From assembly GCA_963210315.1 (NCBI GenBank), contig OY723314.1, positions 1,178,001 through 1,242,000 on the forward strand: DNA of 64,000 nt, in the 5' to 3' direction. The stretch's first letter is position 1; each line of letters opens with the position of its first letter. A model generated the notes under the pieces. It made no database searches, had not been told where the DNA came from, and saw only the letters and a list, made by a program, of their open reading frames with translations. The DNA comes from Rhynchopus euleeides (Eukaryota > Euglenozoa > Diplonemea > Diplonemida > Diplonemidae). Position numbers and translations under genes: made by a program. Below are positions 33,352-43,400 of this stretch, one piece after another.

Positions 33352-33646
33352 CTTCGGGAGTGCGATACTGAAGGGGAGGTGCTACTGCCCGTGCAGGGCG
33401 ACACCGCCTTAAAACTTTATAACCACACACACACACACACACCCTGCAGGGCCGCAGTTGCGATAAGTCTGTGTTCTTTCAGGCCTCGGGTCTTTGTTGT
33501 ATCGGCGTCGTTGAAGCGGCGCTGATAGAGAGGCGGGTGGGCGCGTTGAGAAGGTTTGCAGAGCTGGCGGTGGTCGCAGCAACAACAGCCGCGGCAGTGG
33601 CGCTGAAGCAGCAGCGAACAACCGGGTACAGTCGACAGTCGCGAAG

Positions 33647-36600
33647 ATGGTCCATAACACATACCACGATAAGCGCAAGATGGACCAACGCAACATCTAC
33701 CAGCTCGCTTACTACGGACAGGTATGGCAATCAGAAGGATCGAGGTGGAAAGTTTTCAAAGCACCGGTGTGTCATTTCGCCACAACACCCCACCACCCCT
33801 CCACACCCCCTTCGCAGGTAGACCAGCTCGGCAGCCTCGTCTGCAAGATCGTGCACTCCGGGGACGGTGATGCAGGAGACGGTTGCGGAGACGAGGACGA
33901 GGGCGATGGTAATACGGGGGATCATCCCTGTGGTGCGACGGCGTCGGGCAGCGGCGGCGGTGCGGTTCCCCGCACCGGGGCTGCCTCCGCTGGCGGGCCG
34001 GACGCTGCACTAAGCGGGGGAGGGTCGCACCCCACCGTGATGCACGCCGGCCCACCCGTGCTGTCGCACGTGGGATATGGCAGCTCTGCGCCACAGCCCA
34101 TAATAGCCCCTGTGGCGCAGGGCGCGCAGTTAGCGCTGACGCCACCGAACCACCACCACCACCCCGGTGGTCTGTGTGGCTACACCCCGTCCCCACCCCT
34201 CTTCCGTTCTGGTTCTGTTCCGTCACCCATGGATGCAGCGAAACCCGGTGCGCAGCCCGCAGGCAGGCAGGCGTGCGGCAAGGGCCAGCTGGAGCGCAGG
34301 CGGGCTGTCACAGACATGCTCTCGAAGCCTGGTTGCGTGATGCACGCCAACGACATGCGGACCTGCACGGCAAAGGAGATCAGCGAAGTGGGCTATCTCC
34401 TCCGTCTGTATGCAGCGCAATGGGGGGGGGGGGGTAGGGGGGGTCAAATGCCACCCTTTTACGTGGACAAACACGATTTTTCAAAAAACCGGCGCAGAGG
34501 CCCCAAAGCCCCCGTAAACCCTCCAAACCCCCCCAGATCGGTCCGGAAACCCATCGAACCCCACTTTTCCACCATTCCGGGCACCTCAGGTGCCCGAATT
34601 GGGGTACCTAAATTTTGTGCCACCGTTTGGTACCGGACAGTGCCACTGTGTGGGAGGTTGGAAAAGAAAATGCCCCAACACACCACATCTGAGGGTTGCA
34701 ATGCATGTTGCTTGCCAACCACGTCATCCGGTGGGTGTCAGGCGCTATGTAGGTGGCATTAGCCAGGTCTTCGATGAGTTCTGGCTTGTATATGTACCTC
34801 CCTGCCACCATGCACCGGGAGGCTGCCTGTAGGTACGGAACAAGTCCAGATGGTCGTGTGATTCCTGTGCAGCAGTGCTCCACAACCGGGATGTGTTGAC
34901 AACGACTGTTGCAACACGAGCTGTACATTCCGGGAACACGCGAAGTGCGCTGTCGTGGTACCCATTGTGCCAGAATTGGTAGTTGCTGCGGTCTACTTTG
35001 CCTGGCCCAAGAGCACTGGTACTGAACGGTGCAATATGCGTGGCGAGGTGAATGCAACGGAAGGGCGCAAAGTCAATACAGCTCTCGGATGGCGGGTGGT
35101 GGTGCCACTAGTGTGTGACGTTCACTCGAGGATACAACGCATCACAATGAATCAGCAACCGTGGACCGAGTACAATACGCTCTCTGTGGCTGGTGTGGGG
35201 GACAAAGGCAGTACCTGTGCCGCAGGCAGGGAGGTACATATACAAGCCAGAACACATCGAAGACCTGGCTCATGCCACCTACATAGCGCCTGACACCCAC
35301 CGGATGACGTGGTTGGCAAGCAACATGCATTGCAACCCTCAGATGTGGTGTGTTGGGGCATTTTCTTTTCCAACCTCCCACACAGTGGCACTGTCCGGTA
35401 CCAAACGGTGGCACAAAATTTAGGTACCCCAATTCGGGCACCTGAGGTGCCCGGAATGGTGGAAAAGTGGGGTTCGATGGGTTTCCGGACCGATCTGGGG
35501 GGGTTTGGAGGGTTTACGGGGGCTTTGGGGCCTCTGCGCCGGTTTTTTGAAAAATCGTGTTTGTCACCCCCATTTGACCCCCCCTAGGGGGGGGGGGAGG
35601 TCCTGGCTCCTTGGGGGAGGGGGGAGAGTTGGTTGGGTCGCACCCACAGGGGGGGGGGTAGCCTTTTGTCCCATGCACCGCATCACACCACACCCCACCG
35701 ACACCGACACCACCACCACCGCGCTCCTCCAGGGAACGCCGTCGCTGGAAGCTGCGTAACATCCAAGGCCTTTCTCCTGAGAAGTACGTTAAGTACGCAC
35801 TGTCTCCACTGCACTATGCATGCGCCTCCGGTAGTGTGGAGACGATCACCTTGCTCCTGCAGTGCGGGTGTGCTGACACCGAGGGCGCTTTCTATGGGTC
35901 GAAGCCCCTGACCTGCTACGAGATGCTGGAGGACAGTGAGTATGCAGTGCGCTTTGTGCTTCCCCCTCCCCCCATCCCGCTCCTCCGATGCCTTCCGAGC
36001 ACCGCTGCTGGGGAAGGCCCCGTCGATGAGCCATTCCCCCTCACTGCTGCGTGCACCCAATCCAGGCAATCTGGGTCCTGTTGCACACATACACATGCCC
36101 CTTTGAACGACAGGCATCTGCAGAAGGTCTTTCTGTTCTGGAAGTCCGCAAACTCCGTTTGGTCTCCGTCAGTCCACGATGTCTTTCCTGCAGCCAGCCG
36201 CACGATGATCAGGACCTTCTTCAAGGCAAACAGTGTGATGGGCCCTCAGAAAAGGTATGGGCTATGCTTGGGTAGGCAGAGCTTCTCAGTCTTTGATGTG
36301 TCAACCCACTGGGCAGTGCAGGTATCGATGGTCTCTTGTTGGGCACTTGAAACCTGCCACCTCCAGCTTTCTGTGTGTGTTGGAGCTGGTTCCCCCGTGG
36401 GGAGCGCCGTACTTCGGTGGTATCTTGCGGCACTGATGTTCTGTGTTGGCACGATCCCTACAAAGGATTTCAAGGGGTGTTCGCTACTGGGTGGTCGTCC
36501 AGTGCATTTTTGATGCATTTCCTGTTGAATTGGCTGAAAACTGACGAAGGTTGACGGAGAATAGCAGCCAACGAAGTGCCCCCCCGAGACGATTCGGTTC

Positions 36601-36708
36601 AACACCACACCGCCCACTTGCAGGTTGTGCGACGATCTCGCTGAGATGGTCGCCCAGTTCGTGCCTTCAGAAATTTCCCTGATCTCGCGCGACATGGCCC
36701 GGCGTTAA
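33647..36708 (+). CDS. Ankyrin-repeat protein, five exons
   Basis: The exons are 33647-33721, 33818-34407, 35733-about 35946, about 36124-36254 and 36624-36708, giving about 364 residues. Introns 1, 2 and 4 have GTATG-type donors and phases that agree. The intron 3 borders are less certain: a stronger GTGAGT donor at 35936 does not keep the frame, whereas GTGCGC at 35947 with CTGCAG at 36121 does. The N-terminus (MVHNTYHDKRKMDQRNIYQL) leads into a glycine/proline/histidine-rich middle. Exons 3 and 4 carry ankyrin-like repeats (LSPLHYACASGSVETITLLL, SVHDVFPAASRTMIRTFFKA), and the protein ends ISLISRDMARR. The function is unknown. Intron 2 is filled by a foldback element and intron 4 carries a MITE. 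Confidence 0.75.
34435..35586 (+). mobile_element. Foldback transposon with ~370-bp inverted arms
   Basis: The left arm (34435-34807) and right arm (35224-35586) are inverted copies. They start TAGGGGGGGTCAAATG and end CATTTGACCCCCCCTA. The unique centre is about 416 bp. A minus-strand frame (35057-34608) runs from the centre into the left arm but has no recognisable domain. The element lies wholly within intron 2 of the ankyrin gene, in a G-run. Its superfamily is not identifiable. Confidence 0.82.
36474..36582 (+). mobile_element. MITE family 1, copy 3 (in intron 4)
   Basis: This diverged copy has an imperfect left end (GGGGTGTTCGCTACTGGGTG) and right end (CCAACGAAGTGCCCC). The inner TTGGCTGAAAACTGACGAAG is intact. 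It is the oldest-looking of the four copies and lies in the last intron of the five-exon ankyrin gene. Confidence 0.75.
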
Positions 36709-37426
36709 GGGGCATGTGCAAACGATCGAACCGGCTGGTCTTTTATTTTAAAAAAAAATCCAAAGAGAGCAAGAAACGTGCAAAACTCAAGCGGTAAAAA
36801 AAATTAATGAAAACATCGTTTGTTCAGAAGAGCTGTGAGCTGTTTGCAAAAAAAAAATACGGAGAAAAAGAATTACTGTGTTGCCCCTCCCACTGCAGGC
36901 TACGTCATCCCGCCTGCATTGCTAATTGATATTGGTTCTTCAGCTTCTTTCTGGCGGTTTCCCCACGATCGATGAATGCCCTTTCAGCTCATTCCCGCCC
37001 CCTTCCTTCAGATCCGCACCACCTGGACATGTGTTTTTCTTTGATATCACTGGCGCCCCTGCCCCTGCCCCTGCCCCGCCCCATCTGGCTTATGACCCTG
37101 TTGTGCAAATCAACAGTGCCCCCGCAGTGCAGTGGTTTGCCCCTCCCCCGATGCGATCTCATCGCACTGTGCCCAAGTCACCCTTGAGACAGCAAGTGTG
37201 CCGCTCAACAAAAAGTAGCCCGGGAACTGTTTTCCCCCCCACAGTTTGCTGGACAGGGTGTCTACAATAAAGCGAAACGGATACCTGGAGTACGATTTTA
37301 GTGTACTCCCGAGGATAATACTCGCCGGATGGTTTTGTTTGCCGAGAGTGAGGACATCTTCTGACTGTGCCAATTGGTGCCCTGGGTTCATTCCATTTGC
37401 CACATCAGGTTTTGCCCGATTTTTTT
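36709..37426. other. Intergenic spacer
   Basis: I see no gene. The sequence is AT-richer just after the stop codon (36720-36880), as a 3' flank might be, and then of mixed composition. Confidence 0.55.
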
Positions 37427-37632
37427 TGTTAGTTCGGCGTAGCCAACTGGGGAAACTTTCTGTGCCCTTAGCTGGATCGTGCGTCCCCACTCACACCACT
37501 TCATCAGACCGGGGAGTGGTGTACACAAAGAGTGGGGTCTGCGTTCCAACAAAACAACTTTCGGCAGTAATTGGTTTGTTGTCTCGTTTTGCTGTCACTT
37601 TACGATCCAGCGGGGGCACAGATAGTTTTTTG
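37427..37632 (+). mobile_element. MITE family 3, intact copy A
   Basis: This is a 206-bp repeat starting TGTTAGTTCGGCGTAGCC and ending CAGATAGTTTTTTG. Inside, AACTTTCTGTGCCC...GCTGGATCGT is inverted as ACGATCCAGC...GGGCACAGATAGTT, so most of the element folds back. Other copies lie at 51901-52107 and, split, at 21693-21860 plus 26958-26993. Confidence 0.8.
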
Positions 37633-39971
37633 ATTCTGCTGTGTGTCATGCAAAGTAACACCACCATGTGTGTGTGTGTGTGTGCCTGTGCAGTTCGTAT
37701 TCGGGGAAGTAAACAAACCCGAAGCTGGCAATACCTTTTTGTCGCTGCCCCCCCCCCCCCAACCTTTGAAAGAGACACACGCCCACCCCTGCGGTGTTGT
37801 GCGTGCCTCTCTCACCTTGTGATATATTGCAGAAGCGTACGGACCCCCTCCCCTTCCCCCTTCCCCCCCCCCCCCACCCCACAACAATTATTACACCACT
37901 TGGGCCCACCCACCCGCCGATTTATTCCTGCCTTTTGGCCCCCCTTTTCTGGTGCGCCTGAAGCAGCGTTGTAAAATTTCTGATGAACTTCTGATCGAAA
38001 GGGGGTCTCAGGTGCACCATGCTGTTTTGTTCTCCATTTTTCATCTGCATCGTAGTACTGCGGACGTTGCATGTGATTGGGGGGAGTGGTGGATTTTGGT
38101 TTGGTTTTTGGGGTTGGGTGGGTGGGAGGGATGGGATGTGCACCTGTTCTCGACAAGAAATCAGCTGCCGCATAAGAAACGACAGGGAGGGGCTGTGAAC
38201 ATGCAAAAGGAAAAAGGGGGGTGTTCTTCTTTGCCCCCAAAGTGCCACACCAAGTGAGCTGCCTGACAACATAGGCTGCAACCTGACAGCACTTTGACAA
38301 CAGAGCCAGGCCCCCCCCCCCCCCATTGAGAGGTTCTTCGCTCCAAAGTTCCGCAAAGAGAAGGGGCCCAACCCCCTCCCCGAAATAACAGAGTGGGCTT
38401 GGCAACGTCGGTGCCGCACTGGGTTGGCGAGACAGATCGAGACTCACAGATGGCTCCCATTATATAATTGTGTGCAAAAGGCAACGCGCTACAATGTTCT
38501 TAGCGTGACTCCCCTCCCCTCCCCCCCACCCCACCGGCTCCCCTCTTGCCCACAAGAAATATTAACGTGACGGTGTGTGTGTGGTGTGTGTCCAGCTTTG
38601 GAGCACAAACATAACAGCCCCTATCCCTGTCTTCTGCGCTGGTGTCTCCACACTCTCCATCCCCCTCGCCTTCGGTGGGGGTGCGGAGGGTTGCAGAGCA
38701 GATGCGAAGGGGGGGGTGTGAGGGGGTGGTGAGTGAGTTGAGTTTGAGCCCTGCAACAAAAACGATGCCCCTTCTTTTATTTTTATTTTTATGCCAGAGA
38801 TTGTTCTTTTTTGGCTTTTTGGGGGGTATATTTCAGGAAAATCTGTGTGTCGGTGGTGCCTTTTTCCTTTGCAACCCTTTTCCGGAACGACAAAAAATAT
38901 GCAACATATTCGCGTGTGTGTGTGTCCACAGTGGAGATCACATCAAGAGCAGGGTGCTCTCTCAGGGTGTGCTCGACGCTACTACTACAAAACGAATCAC
39001 GTGTGCCCGTAGAGACAGTGGAGAGATCGCATCAAAATCATGGTGTATTCGGTGTGCTCGACGCTACTACTACAAAAAGTCTTCATCACGTGTGTATTCA
39101 GCCATACCTCTGGATACCCCCTTACATCCTAGAGAAGACGCAGCGTGGACGATCTGCGTCTATACGATCGGGGATGCACAACACATTCTAGAAGCGTTGT
39201 GCAACGTTGTGAGGAGGAAGAAAAAGTTCGGGCTCAAAAAAAAATATAGCTCAGCGCCTCGCAGTCATGCTCTCGGCACGCAGCTCCCCTCTCGGCAGCT
39301 TCACCGAATCTGGTGGGCGTGTGGGAGGCCGTCTGTTGAGAGGGGTGCTGAATGCTCGTGTATTCGACGTCAAACGAGAAGGAATAGAAAAGGTGATGTG
39401 CTGTGCTGTGATATGCTGTGCTATGCATGTTTGGAACTGTCAGAAAGGCCGCCCCCCCCAGTGCCTTTTGGCCCTCCATGACAACAAATCTATCGCCGTG
39501 TTATGTGCGCCAGCAATTTGTTTGTGCCAGGGGTCCAAATTGCAAGAGAAAATAACAGCCAATTCACTGATTGCTGTGGCTGTGTTTTGGACATCAAACG
39601 ATCCTCGTTTTAAATCTCCCCCACACACCCTCCCCCACCCGCCCCACACCCAGAGGGCGCCAAGGTAGAAATCAACTGACAGCATCAAAACAAAAATGGC
39701 AAAAAAACAACGTCTCACACGTCAATACCGTTAGTAGCCAGCACCAGAGGAAAAATGCAGCAAAACAAACCACCAAGGGTGCACGATATCCCGGTTCAGA
39801 GATGATGCAGAGTGGGGAGGGGGGTAGGGTAGGGTGAACGCATGGCAGCGTATGGCAGAGTGGTTGGATCCTTTAGGGATGCGGGCAGGGGTGGGGTGCG
39901 AATCTCGGGCGGAAGTGAAGCGGGGCAACACACGCACCACACCCAGATCTCCCTCCCCAGGCAGACTGCCC
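37633..39971. other. Intergenic spacer with short tandem repeats
   Basis: I see no convincing gene. Features include (GT)n tracts near 37663 and 38573 and a pair of roughly 80-bp direct repeats at about 38926-39004 and 39016-39098, both holding GTGTGCTCGACGCTACTACT. A weak tRNA-like stretch occurs near 39850 (see rejected items). The longer open frames are low in complexity. Confidence 0.5.
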
Positions 39972-42944
39972 CCGCACCACGGACTAGTCGCCCGGACGAC
40001 TAGTCGGGACGACGGGTGAAATGACGACGGGTGAAACGACGGGTGGCACCCGTCGACTCGACGGGTGGACCTGTCGAGTCGACGGGTGCCACCCGTCGGC
40101 ACGACGGGTGAACCTGCTGAAACGACGGGTGTTCCAGCCATTTCCTGTTGATATGGGCCAATTTCCATTGAAAACTAGGGGAGTACCTTGCATGGCATCA
40201 GGTTATTTTTCACGCCGAGCTATCTTCCCTGCACAGACCCACCCCCCATTACTTTCCATTTACAATTCCTAGTTGGTGAAGGGGCTGCCCACCGGTGGAC
40301 CACCAGGAGGGGGGTGAGCCATCCAGGTGGGCAGGGGGCCTGGTAAAACAACTCCCTCCCACGACGTCACTCCGCTCTCGAGGACAAACAAAATCACCTA
40401 CGTACCTGAACTGCCAAACACCCCCCCCCCCTCACTTACGGGTGCGCGGATCTCATGTGCTCGTCGCGCTTTACAGTGGTTTTAAAGAGCTCGAAACAAA
40501 CACAGCAACGCTTTTGTGTCAGCACGCGCGAATGGTGACTGAGGTAGTGCTGGCTCAGTCCCTTCGATTTTGCCCGTTTGCCGCACTCCTGGCATGTGAC
40601 AGTGCAGGTCTGACACGGCGCGTTGTTTTGTGGCCGATGTGCAGCATCATAATGCGCAAACAGTGCTTCTCTCGTGTGGACAACTTTGGAGCACACAATG
40701 CAGATATGCTGCTGCACAGGCACTGTACCGGATGGTGTTGGTTCTGGCACTTCTGGCACATCCTCGCTGTTGCCCCAGGATTTGGACTTGCAGATGCATG
40801 CGAGCAGCGTTGCCTTTGGAGTGGTGTTTTCCGGGTCGCCCAGAAATTGTTGGCCCCATCGCCCCCTTTTTGTGACGTGAGATCCAAGGCTGAGGGACTC
40901 GAGTCTCCGCTGCAGTGCTGCCGTTGCTCCCTTCCAACAAGCGTTCCTCGCAGTGACACAGCAGCAAAGCTTTATCGCGCCGAACTTCAGGAGGGTCGGG
41001 GTGCTCGGTTGGTCCAGCAGGCCGCACCCCTTGCCTTTGGTCCTCTGCATTTCGAAGAGCAGCAGGTCCCGTTCGGCGGTCTGCTGCGATGTCACCCTCA
41101 GGGCATGGCGTTTGGGGACGCCATTCCCCCTCTCCAGTTCCTCGTCACTCAGGGCGAGGGGGTGTGCATCTTCTGGATCAAACCAGTGGCTCATCGAATG
41201 GATATATGTAACACCACGCCCCTCGGATGTTCTCCCAGGTGACACCCACTCCAGGACAAACACAAGGATGTGCATTGCGATGAGCGAGAAGATGAACTCT
41301 TTCGCGCACTTTCCCTCCTGGTGGTACTTGATGGGTATGTCGTTGTAGCGGAAATGCACAAGCATTTCCATTGCAATACAGAGTAGATGCTGCACCCCCT
41401 TCGTCTTGGTAATGGTGAGTAAGCGACTCAGAACATCTCTGGCCTGGTTTCCCGTCATGTTGGAACACGTTGAGCTGCCAAGGACAGCCTTCTGCACGGC
41501 AGGTCCATCAGGCAAGATCTCTGCGAGTATTGCGATGAACCCGTTTATGTCGTGCAGGGGGGGGTGACCCCTGCGTACAGGCTCTCAAACCCAGCTTCAT
41601 GAAGTTCCTGGATGCTAGCCCTGTGGCAGGCGTGGAGCTGTTTCAACCAGTCATTTCGTGGTGTGGTACAAAACGCGCTCCTGTGCGAAGATGACCCCAT
41701 CTTACTAAATGCCGACCACAGCTCAAGATGGTCCCCTGCTACCCTAAGCAGGCGAGCCGAAACATCACGTTCGCCTTTTCGAAAACCCCTCTCTGCACTC
41801 TTGCGATTTGCTTCAGGAAGTTGAACGTGAACCACGTTCTGTACTCATCCTTCTGCTTATCGGCAACTGTCACCAACCGTGTTGCGAAGGCACCGTCGAA
41901 AATGCCTACGGCCAGCCTGCTCTGCTGGGTCTTCTGTGCCTGTTTCTTCTCCGCCTCGTACAGCTTCACCATAGCTGCAGTGCCGCGGGGCAGGCGTCGG
42001 CCATCTCCTTGAGCCCTGTCGGGTGGTCCTTCCCGTTGCTCTTCCGGAGGCCCAACCCGACAAACTCGATGTCTGACCCGCTATTGACACGGGCAGCGTA
42101 CATCGTGCGACCATCCTTCGCGGTCGACTTGCTGATCACCCCACCCCCCACCTTCTCATACTTTTTGTACAGGGCAAGACTGATGATGGGATCAGTCGAC
42201 TTGATGGTAGTATCCGTCAGCTTGCCGAGAAGCTGCTTCAGGGCCATGTGGCTCAACCCATCAGCATCACGCTCGACAACATACGTGTTGATCCAAGCAC
42301 GTACAAACACCGTCATGTCCACAGCGCTGGCGAGGGCCTGCGCTGCAGTACGCTTTGCCGCTGGCATTGATTGGTGTGGCTCGTCTGGGTGGCCTGGGTG
42401 GTGATGATGGTATCTTGGGGTATCTTGGCCTGGGTGATGATGAGGGTACGGTATCTTGGAGACTGCCTTGTGGGTTGTGCAAGGGTTGGGGGCTGGGGCG
42501 AAAATTTGCCTGGCAGAAAAGTGATCAGCTTCATGAAGTAGGTTGCTCCGTCAAACTGACACAGTTTGTCAGAGTCAAGATCCCTCGAACAATGAAAATC
42601 CACGAGAACAGCCGTCGCACATGCACTTGAGGCCCTTCACCAACTAGGAATTGTAAATGGAAAGTAATGGGGGGTGGGTCTGTGCAGGGAAGATAGCTCG
42701 GCGTGAAAAATAACCTGATGCCATGCAAGGTACTCCCCTAGTTTTCAATGGAAATTGGCCCATATCAACAGGAAATGGCTGGAACACCCGTCGTTTCAGC
42801 AGGTTCACCCGTCGTGCCGACGGGTGGCACCCGTCGACTCGACGGGTCCACCCGTCGAGTCGACGGGTGCCGCCTGTCGAGTTTTCACCCGTCGTCCCGA
42901 CTAGTCGACCCCACCCGTCACTGCCCGACTAGTCCGTGGTGCGG
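39972..42944 (-). mobile_element. Long-TIR DNA transposon of unrecognised family
   Basis: The element is 2,973 bp with TIRs of about 312 bp (39972-40283 and 42631-42944). They start CCGCACCACGGACTAGTCG and end with its complement. The outer 150 bp of each TIR is made of nested palindromes of ACGGGTG and CACCCGT around GTCGACTCGAC. A minus-strand coding region fills the middle (about 42367-40436). Long TIRs recall Mutator-like elements, but I see no MURA motif and no clear target-site duplication. The family is therefore open. Confidence 0.8.
40436..42367 (-). CDS. Transposon-encoded protein with three C-terminal C2H2 zinc fingers
   Basis: Coding signal reads from 42367 down to 40436 in four segments: 42367-41966, 41972-41739, 41835-41545 and 41515-40436. 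Neighbouring segments are in different frames, so there are about three introns or frameshifts. The first segment starts MPAAKRTAAQALASAVDMTV. The last, 359 residues, ends in three zinc fingers: CIVCSKVV...HYDAAH, CQECGKRA...HYLSHH and CCVCFELF...HMRSAH. I recognise no transposase catalytic motif. Its position between long TIRs suggests the element's own transposase or a DNA-binding accessory protein, which is inference. Confidence 0.55.
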
Positions 42945-42979
42945 TCATCGCCCCGCCCCCCCCCCCCCTACCCACCCAT

Positions 42980-43075
42980 CGTCATGTTGGGGAATCCTTC
43001 GGGAGTGCGATACAGAAGGGGATGTGTTACTGTCGGGCCGACACCGCGTTAAAACTTGCTAACCACACATACACC
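42980..43075 (+). mobile_element. 5'-truncated copy of the hammerhead element
   Basis: The sequence matches the part of the 360-bp repeat downstream of the hammerhead: CGTCATGTTGGGGAATCC, then GGGAGTGCGATAC, then TTAAAACTT and CTAACCACACA. Similarity begins at the second base after the predicted cleavage site and ends at the same 3' end as the full copies. It is more diverged than the two repeats at 32274-33433, so it is an older insertion. Confidence 0.75.
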
Positions 43076-43369
43076 CAATGCCACTGCACGTCGTATTTTG
43101 CACCCGTGAAAACCGCCGACACACATTGCTGAACATCTGCCGGGAAGAAGAGAACGACGACACGCATCACCATCGCCGCCCTGCCCACATGCCCACAGGT
43201 TTCCCACCACCACCACCACCACCACCACCCCCTCTTACTCCGCCTTGTCTCTACCTTGCTTCCCCTCACCCACCCCCTCCCCCCCCGCCCCTTCTCCCAG
43301 GCACTTCTAGCCTTTGTTAGTTCGCCACACACCAACCCCGCTCCCTTCTCCTTCACCCACCCCACCCCA

Positions 43370-43400
43370 CCCCACCCCCCCCTCCCGTGTGGTTTGCAAG
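43370..43400 (+). promoter_or_regulatory. Candidate trans-splice acceptor region
   Basis: A long C-rich tract ends in GGTTTGCAAG directly before the ATG at 43401. This pattern is expected for a spliced-leader acceptor. It is inference from sequence only. Confidence 0.35.

Larger units (their letters stand above)
32274..33433 (+). mobile_element. Hammerhead-bearing direct-repeat retroelement (retrozyme/Penelope-like), non-autonomous
   Basis: Two 360-bp direct repeats (32274-32633 and 33074-33433) flank a 440-bp internal segment with no gene. Each repeat carries a hammerhead ribozyme core. Both outer edges are (CA)n, so the element sits in a CA microsatellite. Small elements with direct terminal repeats holding hammerheads are known as retrozymes (LTR type) and as Penelope-like elements with pseudo-LTRs. 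The tiny stem III of the core is more like the Penelope type. The element looks whole but non-autonomous, and it is young, because the repeats differ by only a few positions. A 5'-truncated relative lies at 42980-43075. Confidence 0.75.

Noticed and set aside
38642-39481. 279-codon open frame
   Set aside because: It has low complexity, includes a translated tandem repeat and shows no recognisable domain.
39843-39915. tRNA-like stretch (TGGCAGAGTGGTTGG, then GGTGCGAATCTC)
   Set aside because: A-box- and B-box-like words are at a suitable distance, but the acceptor and T stems do not pair; at most a decayed tRNA or SINE head.
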